A model generated the notes under the pieces. That model had not been told where the DNA came from and ran no database searches. It worked only from the letters and a program-made list of their open reading frames with translations. Made by a program: the position numbers and the translations under genes. Below, in pieces: positions 26,148 to 35,170 of a stretch of 64,000 nt of DNA; the first letter of the stretch is position 1; the number at the start of each line of letters is the position of its first letter. The DNA comes from Anaerolineales bacterium UBA4826. GTDB taxonomy: Bacteria; Chloroflexota; Anaerolineae; UBA4142. Where the stretch lies: positions 9,464 to 73,463 of the forward strand of contig DHFK01000087.1 in NCBI GenBank assembly GCA_002400365.1, written 5' to 3'.

Positions 26148-26888
26148 ATGGATTTGCAAGACCTCGAAACCGCGCTCGGCGTCACATTCAAAGACAAATC
26201 GCTGTTGACGCGCGCGCTCACGCATCGCTCGTACCTCAACGAGAATCCCGATTTGCCGTACCTCGACAACGAACGGCTGGAATTTCTCGGCGATGCGATT
26301 TTGGATTTTGTCGCCGCCGAGTTTTTGTACCAGCGCTTTCCTGAGATGAGCGAAGGCGATCTCACGTCCCTGCGCGCCGCGCTCGTCAAGGGCGAAACGC
26401 TCGCGCGCTTTGCGGCTGAAACTGGCATGCCGCCGCACCTCTTGATGTCGCGCGGCGAAGAAGCCGCGGGTGGACGCGAGCGCGCGACCCTGCTCGCCGG
26501 CGCGGTCGAAGCGCTCATCGGCGCGCTGTACCTTGACCAGGGACTCGACGCCGCGCGGGCATGGATTCTGCGCTTGCTCCCCAGCGAGGCGGAGCGCGTG
26601 CACCATCAGCGGCTCGACCGCGATGCCAAAAGCATGTTGCAGGAACTGAGCCAGGGCAAGTTGCAGGTGACCCCACTCTATCGCCTCGTCGAAACGCGCG
26701 GACCCGACCACGCGAAAGAGTTCACCATTCAAGTGGTCATCCAGGAGCGCGTGTACGGACAAGGGACCGGACGCAGCAAACAGATCGCGGAGCAAGAAGC
26801 CGCGCGGGTTGCCTTGGAAGCGTTACAGCAAGAAATCTCGCAAGCAGATCACGCGGCGTTGATCGCCCTAAAGGGCCAAGTCGAATAG
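26148..26888 (+). CDS. rnc: Ribonuclease III
   Basis: 246 aa from ATG 26148; an in-frame ATG at 26112 lies in repeat DNA and is less likely. The catalytic RNase III signature NERLEFLGDAILDF and the metal-binding Glu in EALIGALYLD are intact. The C-terminal double-stranded RNA-binding domain includes KSMLQELSQGKLQ and the closing GRSKQIAEQEAARVALE. It processes rRNA and structured RNAs. fabF-rnc-smc adjacency is common; here an SDR gene lies between rnc and smc. Confidence 0.95.
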   Translation: MDLQDLETALGVTFKDKSLLTRALTHRSYLNENPDLPYLDNERLEFLGDAILDFVAAEFLYQRFPEMSEGDLTSLRAALVKGETLARFAAETGMPPHLLMSRGEEAAGGRERATLLAGAVEALIGALYLDQGLDAARAWILRLLPSEAERVHHQRLDRDAKSMLQELSQGKLQVTPLYRLVETRGPDHAKEFTIQVVIQERVYGQGTGRSKQIAEQEAARVALEALQQEISQADHAALIALKGQVE

Positions 26889-26960
26889 TCGCGTAGTCGC
26901 ATGGTCAGATAGTCAAACCGACTACGACTATACGACGACTCGACTATCCGACTAAAGACT
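26889..26960. repeat. TAGTCGCA inverted repeat tract
   Basis: Tandem AGTCGCATGGTCAGATAGTC units face GACTATACGACGACTCGACTATC units. The right arm runs into the ATG of the next gene. Confidence 0.65.
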
Positions 26961-27845
26961 ATGCGACTATTGGTTACCGGCGGCAGCGGCTATTTGGGCG
27001 CGGCGATCCTAAAGCGCGCGCCTCAAGACTGGGAACTCGCGGCAACGTATTACGCGCATCCACTCGCGCAGAGCCACGTTGCCGCGTTTCGCGTTGACGT
27101 GCGCGATGCGGACGCGGTCAGCCGTCTCTTCTCCACATTTCGTCCCGCGGTCGTGATTCACACCGCCGCGGCGATGTCCGGCGAGGCGATGCTGGCGACC
27201 AACGCGGCGGGCACGCGGAACGTCGCGCGCGCAGCGGCAGACATACGCGCGCGGCTCATCCATCTGTCGTCCGACGTGATCTTTGACGGCGAGCACGCGC
27301 CGTACGACGAGAGCGCGCCGCCGCATCCGCTCACGCCGTACGCCGAATCAAAAGCGCGCGCGGAACGCGCCGTCATCGAAAAGTATCCGGCGGCGGCGAT
27401 CGTGCGTACCTCGCTCATTTACGGGTTCGATCCGCTCGACCCGCGCACGCGGCAAACGCTCGCTGGCGAATTCCCGCGCCTGTTCACCGACGAGTACCGC
27501 TGTCCGGTTTTCGTGGACGACCTCGCGGACGCGCTGATCGAACTGGCGGGACAGAAACCCGTTTTCTCTGCCCCTCCGCTACGCTCCGGGGTGCTTTGCA
27601 AGAAAACGGGTTTCTCCGTGCTGAATCTCGCGGGAGCGCAGCGCGTGAGCCGCTACGAATTCGGCGTCAAACTCGCGCGCGCGTTTGGCGTGCCGCCGCG
27701 GTTTGAACCCGCGCTCACCGCGTCGTATCCCACGCCCCGCCCGCGCGACTGCACACTCGACGTTTCGCTCGCGCAAAAGATCCTGCGGACGCGACTGCGC
27801 GGGGTGGACCAAGTTCTCGCGGAGGTCAAACGACCAAGCGAATGA
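26961..27845 (+). CDS. RmlD-like SDR oxidoreductase with in-frame repeat
   Basis: 294 aa. NAD(P)-binding LLVTGGSGYLGAAIL at the N-terminus and the catalytic Tyr-x3-Lys in TPYAESKARAE (about residues 131-141). The closest family is dTDP-4-dehydrorhamnose reductase/extended SDR. Residues ~198-218 are encoded by a 63-nt palindromic repeat, inserted just before the conserved LNLAGAQRVSRYEFG segment. The substrate is unknown; a nucleotide-sugar role is likely. Confidence 0.85.
   Translation: MRLLVTGGSGYLGAAILKRAPQDWELAATYYAHPLAQSHVAAFRVDVRDADAVSRLFSTFRPAVVIHTAAAMSGEAMLATNAAGTRNVARAAADIRARLIHLSSDVIFDGEHAPYDESAPPHPLTPYAESKARAERAVIEKYPAAAIVRTSLIYGFDPLDPRTRQTLAGEFPRLFTDEYRCPVFVDDLADALIELAGQKPVFSAPPLRSGVLCKKTGFSVLNLAGAQRVSRYEFGVKLARAFGVPPRFEPALTASYPTPRPRDCTLDVSLAQKILRTRLRGVDQVLAEVKRPSE
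27553..27615. repeat. GAAACCCGTTTTC palindrome inside the SDR gene
   Basis: AGAAACCCGTTTTCT / AGAAAACGGGTTTCT, perfect 15-bp arms, 33-nt loop, total 63 nt (21 codons), read in frame. Sister copies with the same arms and different loops are at 33263-33321 and 52689-52752. Confidence 0.88.
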
Positions 27846-27867
27846 AAGTAATTCGCCTATTCGTTTT

Positions 27868-27896
27868 TTGATTCGTTGCCGTTCCTGTTGTATACT
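27868..27896 (+). promoter_or_regulatory. Promoter of smc
   Basis: TTGATT (27868-27873) - 17 nt - TATACT (27891-27896), 45 nt before the smc ATG. Confidence 0.7.
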
Positions 27897-27941
27897 ACAT
27901 CTGCAATTCAATCCTTGCGTTTCACGTTTACGTTTTGATCC

Positions 27942-30578
27942 ATGCATCTCAAACACCTCGACCTGCACGGCTTTAAGACATTCGCCAATCGCACCAATTT
28001 CGTGTTCGACCTCGGCGTAACCGCGATCGTGGGTCCGAATGGCTCGGGCAAGAGCAACATCGCGGACGCCGTGCGTTGGGTGATGGGCGAGCAATCCTAC
28101 AGCGAACTGCGCGTAAAAAAGACCGAAGACCTGATCTTTACCGGCAGCGCGACGCGCCCACGGATGGGCATGACCGAAGTTTCGATGATGCTGGAGAATC
28201 CGAATCCGTGGACGGAGGCCGCCGCAGACGCGGAGCGCACCGGGGATACAGAGAAAACAAAACTCGACCCCGTGACCGAGTTGCTTCGCTCGAATCCATC
28301 CGAGGTGACGATCGGTCGCCGCGCGTACCGCGACGGCGGCAACGAGTACTTTCTCAACGGCGCGCGCGTGCGCCTGCGCGACATCTTCGAACTCCTCGCG
28401 CGCTGGGGCTTGGCGCGCAACACTTACGCCGTCGTCGGGCAGGGCTTGATTGACCAGGCGCTCTCGCTCCGTCCCGAAGAACGCCGTGCGCTGTTCGAAG
28501 AAGCCGCCGGCATCGGTCTCTATCAATCCAAGCGTCAGAACGCGATGGAGAAACTGGAAGAGACCAAGCAGAATCTCCTGCGCGTCAACGACATCATCAA
28601 CGAAATCTCGCCGCGCCTACCCGCGCTGGCGCGCCAAGCCGAACGCGCGCGCAATTACGGCAGCGTCGTCAACACGCTCGACGAGAAACTGCGCTTGTGG
28701 TACGCGTTTCAGTGGGCGCGCGCCCAGCAAGCCGCGCAAGAGACCGCCGCGCGCGAACACGCCGCGCGCGCCACATTGAACGCGCGGCGCGCGGGGGTGC
28801 AGGACCTCGCCGCCCGGCTCGCGCAGTGGCGGCGGCAGGGCCAGGAACTGCGCCAGCAACTTGCGCAAGCGCGCCACGCGCGGACGCAACTGGAACAGCA
28901 GCACGCGACCCACACGCGCGAACTCGCCGTCCTAGAAGAACGCCTGCGCTTGACGACGCAACAGCGCGATGAAGCCGCCGCCGAAATCGCGGCGCTCGCA
29001 GAATCGCAACGCGCGCAAGAACGACACATTGAGCAAGCGGCGAACCAAAGACAAGGGAAAGAGCAAGAACGGGACGGCGTGGCAGAGCGTCTGAGCAGGA
29101 GCGAAAAGGAACTGCGGGAATTGGAACACCGCGCCGCGCACGCCGAGGCGATGCTGGAGGAGAGCGCGCCAGAGATCCGCGGACTCGCCAAGCAACTCGC
29201 GTCGCTGCGTTCGGAATTCGGCATCTACGAAGAGGGCTTGCGCGCGGCCGCCGCGCTCAGCGTCCAAGCCGACGCGCTCACCTCCTTTGAATACAAGCGC
29301 GCGCAAGCCGAACGCGCGGTCGAAACCGCGCGCGGTCAACTGACCGAGTTGCGCGCCGCGCTCGCGATCGCCGAACGCGATGTCGCCGGCGCGCGCGCGG
29401 AGGAACAGTCGGCGCGCACCGCGCTTGCCCAGTGGAACGCGCAGGTCGCCGCGCGCGCGCGCCGCGTCGAGTCGTTCACACGCCAGGTCGAAACCTTGAC
29501 CGCGCAGCGCGATCAGTTGCGAACGCGCGCGGAGGCATCTGCCCGCGCGCTCGCGGAAAACGATCAGAGCATCGCACCTGCCGAGACAAAACTGGCGGAC
29601 GCGGAAAAAGCGCAGATAGATTTGGAGGAGCAGGAGACCGTAGAGCGCGCGCGGCTGGCGGAATTCGAGGACGCGCACAATCGCGCGGTGCTGGACGCGG
29701 AACGCAGTCGCGCCGAGATCGCGCGGCTCGAAACCGAAATCGAAGACGACCTCGCCTCAGGTCGGATCGTATCCGAAATTGTCGTAGACCCCGCTCGCCG
29801 CAGCGGGGACGAAAACGGCAACGGGCGCGAGACGGCGATCGTTCTCAACGCCGACCTGCCTACTCAACTGCGCTTGCAGTTGGGCGACGAAGTGGTCGCG
29901 CTGCCGGTCGTGACCGCCGCGCCCGAAGGACTCGAAAAAGAGATTCGCAAATTACGCAACCAGTTAAAGTACATGGGCTCGGTGAATCCGAACGCGCCGC
30001 AGGAATTCGATGAGTTGAAAGCGCGCCATCAGTTTCTTACCGAGCAAGCCGCCGACGCGCAGCACGCGATCGAGAAATTGAACGTGGCGATCGCCGAACT
30101 CGACGAGATCATGCGGCGAAAATTCCAAGAGACGTTCAAAGCGATCAACGTCGAATTCACCAAGTTCTTTGCGATCCTATTCGACGGCGGGACGGCGCGC
30201 CTGGAACTGACGAATCCCGAAGACCTCACGCAAACCGGGATTGACGTGATCGCCAAGCCGCCGGGCAAGCGCGCCGCGCACCTCGCCATGCTTTCCGGCG
30301 GCGAGCGCGCGCTCACCGCGACCGCGCTGTTGTTCGCGATCCTCAAGGTCTCGCCGACGCCGTTCTGCGTGTTGGACGAGGTGGACGCGATGCTCGACGA
30401 GGCGAACGTCGGGCGCTTTCGCGACGCGCTCAAGACGCTGACCGCCGGCACGCAGTTCATCGTCATCACGCACAATCGCACGACGATGGAAAGCGCGGAC
30501 GCGGTCTATGGCATCACGATGAACGAGGATGGCGTATCGCAAGCGATTTCGTTGCGGTTGGAGTCAACGAATGGGTAA
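27942..30578 (+). CDS. smc: SMC-type chromosome condensation ATPase without a hinge
   Basis: 878 aa against ~1150-1200 for bacterial SMC. Walker [10 protein letters not shown] (31-39), the R-loop and Q-loop region, signature LSGGERA (784-790) and Walker [10 protein letters not shown] are intact. Coiled coil runs about 190-430 and 445-690. In ordinary SMC a motif like YxEGVRAxL introduces the ~170-residue hinge. Here [12 protein letters not shown] (428-439) is followed directly by coiled coil, and no hinge sequence is seen. Arms on both sides are about equal (~240 residues). It probably still binds ATP, but how it dimerises is unclear. It has its own promoter. Confidence 0.85.
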   Translation: MHLKHLDLHGFKTFANRTNFVFDLGVTAIVGPNGSGKSNIADAVRWVMGEQSYSELRVKKTEDLIFTGSATRPRMGMTEVSMMLENPNPWTEAAADAERTGDTEKTKLDPVTELLRSNPSEVTIGRRAYRDGGNEYFLNGARVRLRDIFELLARWGLARNTYAVVGQGLIDQALSLRPEERRALFEEAAGIGLYQSKRQNAMEKLEETKQNLLRVNDIINEISPRLPALARQAERARNYGSVVNTLDEKLRLWYAFQWARAQQAAQETAAREHAARATLNARRAGVQDLAARLAQWRRQGQELRQQLAQARHARTQLEQQHATHTRELAVLEERLRLTTQQRDEAAAEIAALAESQRAQERHIEQAANQRQGKEQERDGVAERLSRSEKELRELEHRAAHAEAMLEESAPEIRGLAKQLASLRSEFGIYEEGLRAAAALSVQADALTSFEYKRAQAERAVETARGQLTELRAALAIAERDVAGARAEEQSARTALAQWNAQVAARARRVESFTRQVETLTAQRDQLRTRAEASARALAENDQSIAPAETKLADAEKAQIDLEEQETVERARLAEFEDAHNRAVLDAERSRAEIARLETEIEDDLASGRIVSEIVVDPARRSGDENGNGRETAIVLNADLPTQLRLQLGDEVVALPVVTAAPEGLEKEIRKLRNQLKYMGSVNPNAPQEFDELKARHQFLTEQAADAQHAIEKLNVAIAELDEIMRRKFQETFKAINVEFTKFFAILFDGGTARLELTNPEDLTQTGIDVIAKPPGKRAAHLAMLSGGERALTATALLFAILKVSPTPFCVLDEVDAMLDEANVGRFRDALKTLTAGTQFIVITHNRTTMESADAVYGITMNEDGVSQAISLRLESTNG

Positions 30579-30579
30579 C

Positions 30580-30640
30580 GAATAGACGAATAGTTCCCGC
30601 CCATTCGTTCATTCGTTTATTCGTTGGTGATTCGTTGAGG
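30580..30640. repeat. ATTCGTT inverted tract after smc
   Basis: AACGAATAGACGAATAG faces CATTCGTTCATTCGTTTATTCGTT, an 8-nt-unit inverted repeat between smc and the ABC exporter. Confidence 0.7.
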
Positions 30641-30654
30641 TAGTTTTCCAACCA

Positions 30655-31656
30655 ATGCCCATCATCCAAGCCGAGAACCTCTCCAAAGTTTTCCGGATTC
30701 CCCACAAAGACCCTGGCGTCGCCGGCGCGTTCAAAGCGGTCTTGCGCCCACGCTTTGAAGACAAGGTTGCCGTCAACGGAATCAGTTTCAGCGTCGAGCC
30801 GGGCGAAATCGTCGGCTATATCGGCGTGAACGGCGCGGGCAAATCCACGACGATCAAAATGCTCACGGGCATTCTCATGCCAACGCGCGGCAACGTTCAG
30901 GTGCTAGGTCGCGACCCGCATCGCCAGCGCGTTGCCAACGCGCGCGACATCGGCGTCGTGTTCGGTCAGCGTTCGCAGTTGTGGTGGGACCTCGCGTTCA
31001 TCGAATCGCTCAATCTCGTCGCCAAGATTTACGAAGTGCCGCCGGCGCGCTACAAACAACTCCTCGACCAATTCGCCGAAACGCTCGAACTCGGGGAACT
31101 GCTGCGCGTGCCGATTCGCAACATGTCGCTCGGGCAAAAGATGCGCGCGGAACTCGCCGCGACGCTCATTCACGCGCCGCGCATCGTCTACCTCGACGAG
31201 CCAACCATCGGGCTTGACCTCATCGTGAAAGAGCGCATTCGCGAATTCATCAAACAACAGAACCGCGCGGCTGGAACGACGGTGATCCTCACGACGCACG
31301 ACCTGGGCGACATCGAAGAGTTGTGTCCGCGCGTCATCATCATTGACGCCGGCGCGCTGATTTACGACGGACCGATCAGCACGATCAAAGCGCGCTTTGG
31401 CAAGTATCGCGAGATCACGTTCGAGACGCTGGGCGACGCCAGCGCGTGCGCCGTTCCGCCCGGCGCAGAGATCGTCGGCGCGGAACCGCGCAAACTCACC
31501 CTGCGCTTCGACCGCACGCTCACGACGGCGAGCCAGGTCGCGCAGGCGGTAATGAACGCAATCGAAGTCAAAGACTTTTCGCTCGCCGAGCCGGACCTCG
31601 CGTCGGTCATCAAGCAGATTTACGGCGGCGCGCTGCGCGAGCCGGTGACGCCATGA
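30655..31656 (+). CDS. ABC-2 exporter ATPase (COG4586 type)
   Basis: 333 aa. Walker A GVNGAGKST, Q-loop near VVFGQRSQLWWDL, signature MSLGQKMRAELAA and Walker B IVYLDEPTIGLD, with a switch His in LTTHDLGD. An extended C-terminal region (ITFETLGDASACAV onward) is typical of this exporter class. The next two genes are its permeases; the first overlaps by 4 nt. The substrate is unknown. Confidence 0.9.
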   Translation: MPIIQAENLSKVFRIPHKDPGVAGAFKAVLRPRFEDKVAVNGISFSVEPGEIVGYIGVNGAGKSTTIKMLTGILMPTRGNVQVLGRDPHRQRVANARDIGVVFGQRSQLWWDLAFIESLNLVAKIYEVPPARYKQLLDQFAETLELGELLRVPIRNMSLGQKMRAELAATLIHAPRIVYLDEPTIGLDLIVKERIREFIKQQNRAAGTTVILTTHDLGDIEELCPRVIIIDAGALIYDGPISTIKARFGKYREITFETLGDASACAVPPGAEIVGAEPRKLTLRFDRTLTTASQVAQAVMNAIEVKDFSLAEPDLASVIKQIYGGALREPVTP

Positions 31657-32465
31657 TGCAAGCGCTGCGCCGCCGAATCAAAGTGTACGGCGCGTTCGCC
31701 GCAATGGCGCCGAAAGACTATTTTGCGTACACCGCCTGGGTGTGGGTGGAATTCATCGCGCAATTCCTGACGATGACGATCTTTGTCCACTTTTGGCGCG
31801 CGGTCTACGCCAACACCAGCACCCTCAACGGCCTGAACCTCCCACAGACGCTGAATTACATCATGCTCGCCCAAGTCCTCGCGCCGCTCGTGCAGACGCG
31901 CACCATTTTTCAATTTGGCTTTTTGATTCAAAATGGTCAGATGGCGATCGAACTTTTGCGCCCGGTGGATTTTCAAGCGCGCGTCCTGGTAGATACCCTC
32001 GGCTGGCTCGGCATGTACGCGCTGCTAAAAACTCCCCTGCTCCTCATCGCCGTGATTCTCTTTGGCTTGCAATTGCCGACCAGCCCGGCGGTGTGGCTCG
32101 CGTTCGGAATTTTGCTCGTCCTCGGTCGCGCGGTCGTGTTCTATTTCGATTGGATCTTTGCCTGCCTCGCGTTTTACACCACCGAGACCTGGGGGCTTTC
32201 CGTCGTCCGGGTCGGCGTGGCGACGTTCTTCAGCGGCATCCTTATTCCTATCGCGATGATGCCGGGTTGGCTGCAACAACTCGCCGGCGCGATGCCGTTC
32301 GCGCAAGCCATTTATGTTCCGACGTCGCTCCTCAGCGGGATTGCGAGTCTCGCCGACGCGCCGCGCGTGCTGCTAATTCAACTCGGCTGGCTGATCGCGT
32401 TGGCGATTCTCTCGCGCGCGGTTTTCAACGTCGCCATTCGCAAAGTGACCGTACAAGGCGGCTGA
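31653..32465 (+). CDS. ABC-2 permease subunit (COG4587-like)
   Basis: 270 aa, about six hydrophobic segments, start MMQALRRRIKVYGAFAAM. The ATG overlaps the stop of the ATPase gene. It is a DUF990-type permease with LWW-like aromatic-rich segments (YTAWVWVEFIAQFLTMTIFVHFW). It forms a heteromeric exporter with the next gene. Confidence 0.85.
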   Translation: MMQALRRRIKVYGAFAAMAPKDYFAYTAWVWVEFIAQFLTMTIFVHFWRAVYANTSTLNGLNLPQTLNYIMLAQVLAPLVQTRTIFQFGFLIQNGQMAIELLRPVDFQARVLVDTLGWLGMYALLKTPLLLIAVILFGLQLPTSPAVWLAFGILLVLGRAVVFYFDWIFACLAFYTTETWGLSVVRVGVATFFSGILIPIAMMPGWLQQLAGAMPFAQAIYVPTSLLSGIASLADAPRVLLIQLGWLIALAILSRAVFNVAIRKVTVQGG

Positions 32466-32468
32466 CCG

Positions 32469-33257
32469 ATGCGACGCTACCTCACGCTGTATTGGTACTT
32501 TCTCCTGCAGCGTTTCAAAATCCTGCTGGAGTATCGCGCCAACTTTATGATTGGCGCGTCGTCCACGATCATCTTGCAGATCGCCGGGCTGCTGACGATT
32601 TGGGTCGTGATGGGACAGATACCCGATCTGAACGGCTGGGGCTTTGATGAAGTCCTGCTCGTGTATGGACTCATCACGCTGGCAAAATCCATCAACCACA
32701 TGTTCGCCGACAACCTGTGGACGATCGGTTGGAGTTACGTTCGGAGCGGACAATTCGACCGCTTTCTCGTTCGCCCGATTGACCCACTCTTTCATCTGCT
32801 CGCCGACCGCTTTTGTCACGATGGCATCGGGAATTTTCTCGTCGGCGCAGCGCTCGTCGCGAAATCCACCGCGTCGCTTGGGATCGCTTGGACGCCTTTC
32901 AACGCGCTGTACCTGGCTGTCGCGGTTCTCAGCGGCGGCGCGATTTTTATCGCGCTGAATCTCATCACGGCAACCAGCGTCTTCTGGATCACCGAATCCA
33001 TTCCGGTGACGCAAGTCATTTTCAACACGCACGAATTCGCGCAATACCCGCTCACGATTTACCATCGCGGCATCCAAATTCTGCTGACGTGGGTGCTGCC
33101 GTACGGCTTGGCGTCGTTCTATCCCGCGAGTTTTCTGCTCGGGCGCGAGGTTGGCGCGCTGGCGTGGCTGTCGCCGGTGGTTGCGCTGGCTTTGCTGGTG
33201 ATTGCATTTCGCGTTTGGCTGTTTGGTTTGAGGCATTACTCCGGCACGGGATCGTAA
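32469..33257 (+). CDS. ABC-2 permease subunit (COG3694-like)
   Basis: 262 aa, polytopic, starting MRRYLTLYWYFLLQRFKILLEYR, the usual N-terminus of the second DUF990 permease. It begins 3 nt after the first permease. The three genes 30655-33257 form one export system. Confidence 0.85.
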   Translation: MRRYLTLYWYFLLQRFKILLEYRANFMIGASSTIILQIAGLLTIWVVMGQIPDLNGWGFDEVLLVYGLITLAKSINHMFADNLWTIGWSYVRSGQFDRFLVRPIDPLFHLLADRFCHDGIGNFLVGAALVAKSTASLGIAWTPFNALYLAVAVLSGGAIFIALNLITATSVFWITESIPVTQVIFNTHEFAQYPLTIYHRGIQILLTWVLPYGLASFYPASFLLGREVGALAWLSPVVALALLVIAFRVWLFGLRHYSGTGS

Positions 33258-33262
33258 ATCAA

Positions 33263-33321
33263 GAAACCCGTTTTCCCAAGCCCCCGAAGCGAAGCGGAGT
33301 AGGGTCGAGAAAACGGGTTTC
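33263..33321. repeat. GAAACCCGTTTTC palindrome, intergenic copy
   Basis: GAAACCCGTTTTC / GAAAACGGGTTTC, 13-bp arms with a 33-nt loop, between the permease stop and the UbiA-like gene. Same family as the in-gene copies at 27553 and 52689. Confidence 0.85.
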
Positions 33322-33339
33322 GGTGAAGGGCTATTGACG

Positions 33340-34191
33340 ATGGCTCTCCTGCGACGCTTGCAGGGCTACTGGTTGATGATTCACCCGTTTCCCGTGATGA
33401 TGGTTATCACGTTCGCGGCGATTCTCGCGATCGTCACCGCGCGCGACGCGCTTGATCTGTCACGACTCGTCCGCACGGTCGCCGCGCTGTTCTTCTCCCA
33501 AGTCGTCGTCGGCATATCAAATGACTATCACGACCGTCTGCTCGACGCGCAGGGGCAGCCGTGGAAGCCGCTGGCACGCGGCATCGTCACGCCAAACGAA
33601 GCGCGCGCGTTGATCGCGCTCGCGTTCGTGCTGATGCTTGCGTGCGCGGTTTTGTTGGGACCGATTGCGCTGTCGTTCGTGCTGCTCGGTACGCTTGCCG
33701 GGCAGATCTACAATTTCCGGCTGCGCGGCACGCCGTTTAGTTGGCTCCCGTACGTTCTCGGCTTTATCATTCTGCCGATTTTCGTCGGGGTCGCAATGGA
33801 ACGATTCGACGCGCGGCAACTCGCGCTCGTGCCGATCGGCTTGCCGTTGCTCTTCGCCGTTCACCTCGCGCAAACACTCCCCGATCTTGAGACCGATCGC
33901 GTGCTCGGCGTGCGTGGCGTGGCAGTAACGCTCGGGCATACCCGCGGCGTCACGGCGATGTGGCGCGCGTGGGCAGGCGCGCAAGCACTTGCGCTCGCGA
34001 GCGCGGCGCTTTTGGGCTTGGACCTGGGATTTGTCCTGATAGCAACGGGCATATCGCTCGCACTTGAAGTCGCAAGCATTGTGATGTATCATCATGGCGC
34101 AACGTCGTCAACACTGCGCGTCATTTTTCGATTGATCGCGGCGAGCGCAGTGATTCTGGTTGCAGGTTGGCTGCTCGGATTAAAATCGTAG
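33340..34191 (+). CDS. UbiA-family prenyltransferase
   Basis: 283 aa, polytopic. The first aspartate motif, NDYHDRLLD (from Asn61), and the second, DLETDRVLG, bind Mg-prenyl diphosphate. It is expected to prenylate an aromatic or related acceptor in the membrane (quinone, chlorophyll-type or lipid pathway). The acceptor cannot be read from sequence. It ends 9 nt before the aldolase gene. Confidence 0.85.
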   Translation: MALLRRLQGYWLMIHPFPVMMVITFAAILAIVTARDALDLSRLVRTVAALFFSQVVVGISNDYHDRLLDAQGQPWKPLARGIVTPNEARALIALAFVLMLACAVLLGPIALSFVLLGTLAGQIYNFRLRGTPFSWLPYVLGFIILPIFVGVAMERFDARQLALVPIGLPLLFAVHLAQTLPDLETDRVLGVRGVAVTLGHTRGVTAMWRAWAGAQALALASAALLGLDLGFVLIATGISLALEVASIVMYHHGATSSTLRVIFRLIAASAVILVAGWLLGLKS

Positions 34192-34199
34192 AGGAACAA

Positions 34200-35096
34200 A
34201 TGACACTGAAACTCGAAGGCGTCTTTCCACCGATTCCAACGCCGTTTGACGCGGACGGGAATCTCTTGACCGAGAAGGTCAAATCCAACATCGCGCGGTG
34301 GAACAAAACCGGACTGCACGGTTACGTCGTCCTGGGCTCCAACGGCGAAGCGGTGATGCTCACCGATGCCGAACGCGCCGCGCTGTGGCAAGCCGCGCGC
34401 GCGGCGATTCCGCGCGACAAATTATTTCTCGCCGGCGCCGGCGTCGAGTCCACGCGCGGGTGCATCGCGCTGGCAAAACGCGCGGCAGAGTTGGGCGCGG
34501 ACGCGGCAATGTTCGTCACGCCGAACTATTACAAGGCGGAGATGAAACCGGCGACGCTGATCAACCATTATCGCGTCATTGCCGACGCGTCGCCGATCCC
34601 GACGATCATCTATAACATGCCCGCCGCGACCGGCATGGACATTGACGCGGCAACGGTGATCACGCTCGCGCAGCATCCGAACATCGTCGGCATCAAGGAC
34701 AGCAGCGGCAACGTTGCGAAATACGCCGACATGATTCGCGCCGTGCGTCCCGATTTCTCCGTGATCGCCGGGTCGGGCGGATATTTTTATCCCGCGCTGT
34801 GCGTCGGCGCGCAAGGGTGCGTCGCCGCGCTGGCGAACGTTGCGCCGCGCGAGTGCGTGGCGCTGTACGACGCGTTTCGCGCGGGGCGGCACGCCGACGC
34901 GCGCGCGCTGCAACTCAAACTCATTCCGCTGAATCAAGCCGTCACGACGCGCTGGAACGTTCCCGGCTTGAAAGCCGCGCTCGAAGAACTGAATCAGGGA
35001 TTCTACGGCGGCGCGCCGCGCCTGCCGCTGCGACCGCTCGGCGACGAAGACCGCGCCGCGTTGCGGAAGATCCTGCGGGAAGCCGGCGTGCTTTAA
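34200..35096 (+). CDS. DapA/HOGA-family lyase
   Basis: 298 aa TIM barrel. Schiff-base Lys166 lies in GIKDSSG and Tyr138 in IYNMPA. The substrate loop reads GSNGEAVML rather than the GTTGE/GTSGE of true dihydrodipicolinate synthase, which is closer to 4-hydroxy-2-oxoglutarate aldolase or other pyruvate-dependent aldolases. I therefore do not assign dapA. GAGGAAC lies before the ATG at 34200. Confidence 0.85.
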   Translation: MTLKLEGVFPPIPTPFDADGNLLTEKVKSNIARWNKTGLHGYVVLGSNGEAVMLTDAERAALWQAARAAIPRDKLFLAGAGVESTRGCIALAKRAAELGADAAMFVTPNYYKAEMKPATLINHYRVIADASPIPTIIYNMPAATGMDIDAATVITLAQHPNIVGIKDSSGNVAKYADMIRAVRPDFSVIAGSGGYFYPALCVGAQGCVAALANVAPRECVALYDAFRAGRHADARALQLKLIPLNQAVTTRWNVPGLKAALEELNQGFYGGAPRLPLRPLGDEDRAALRKILREAGVL

Positions 35097-35107
35097 CATT
35101 GACGATG

Positions 35108-35168
35108 GCTGATTTTCGATTTTCGATTGACCCCAACAGGAAATCGAAAATCAGAAATCGAAAACCGA
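35108..35168. repeat. GATTTTC inverted tract
   Basis: GATTTTCGATTTTCGATT faces AATCGAAAATCAGAAATCGAAAA across a short spacer. It shares units with 9301-9402 and ends 2 nt before the esterase ATG. Confidence 0.75.
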
Positions 35169-35170
35169 AA

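Noticed and set aside
26881..26965. Possible CRISPR-like array of AGTCG units
   Set aside because: Units are 7-8 nt, imperfect and inverted; there are no unique spacers of regular length.
34799..35170. N-terminal extension of the esterase gene
   Set aside because: It overlaps the aldolase gene in another frame; ATG 35171 starts the recognisable protein.
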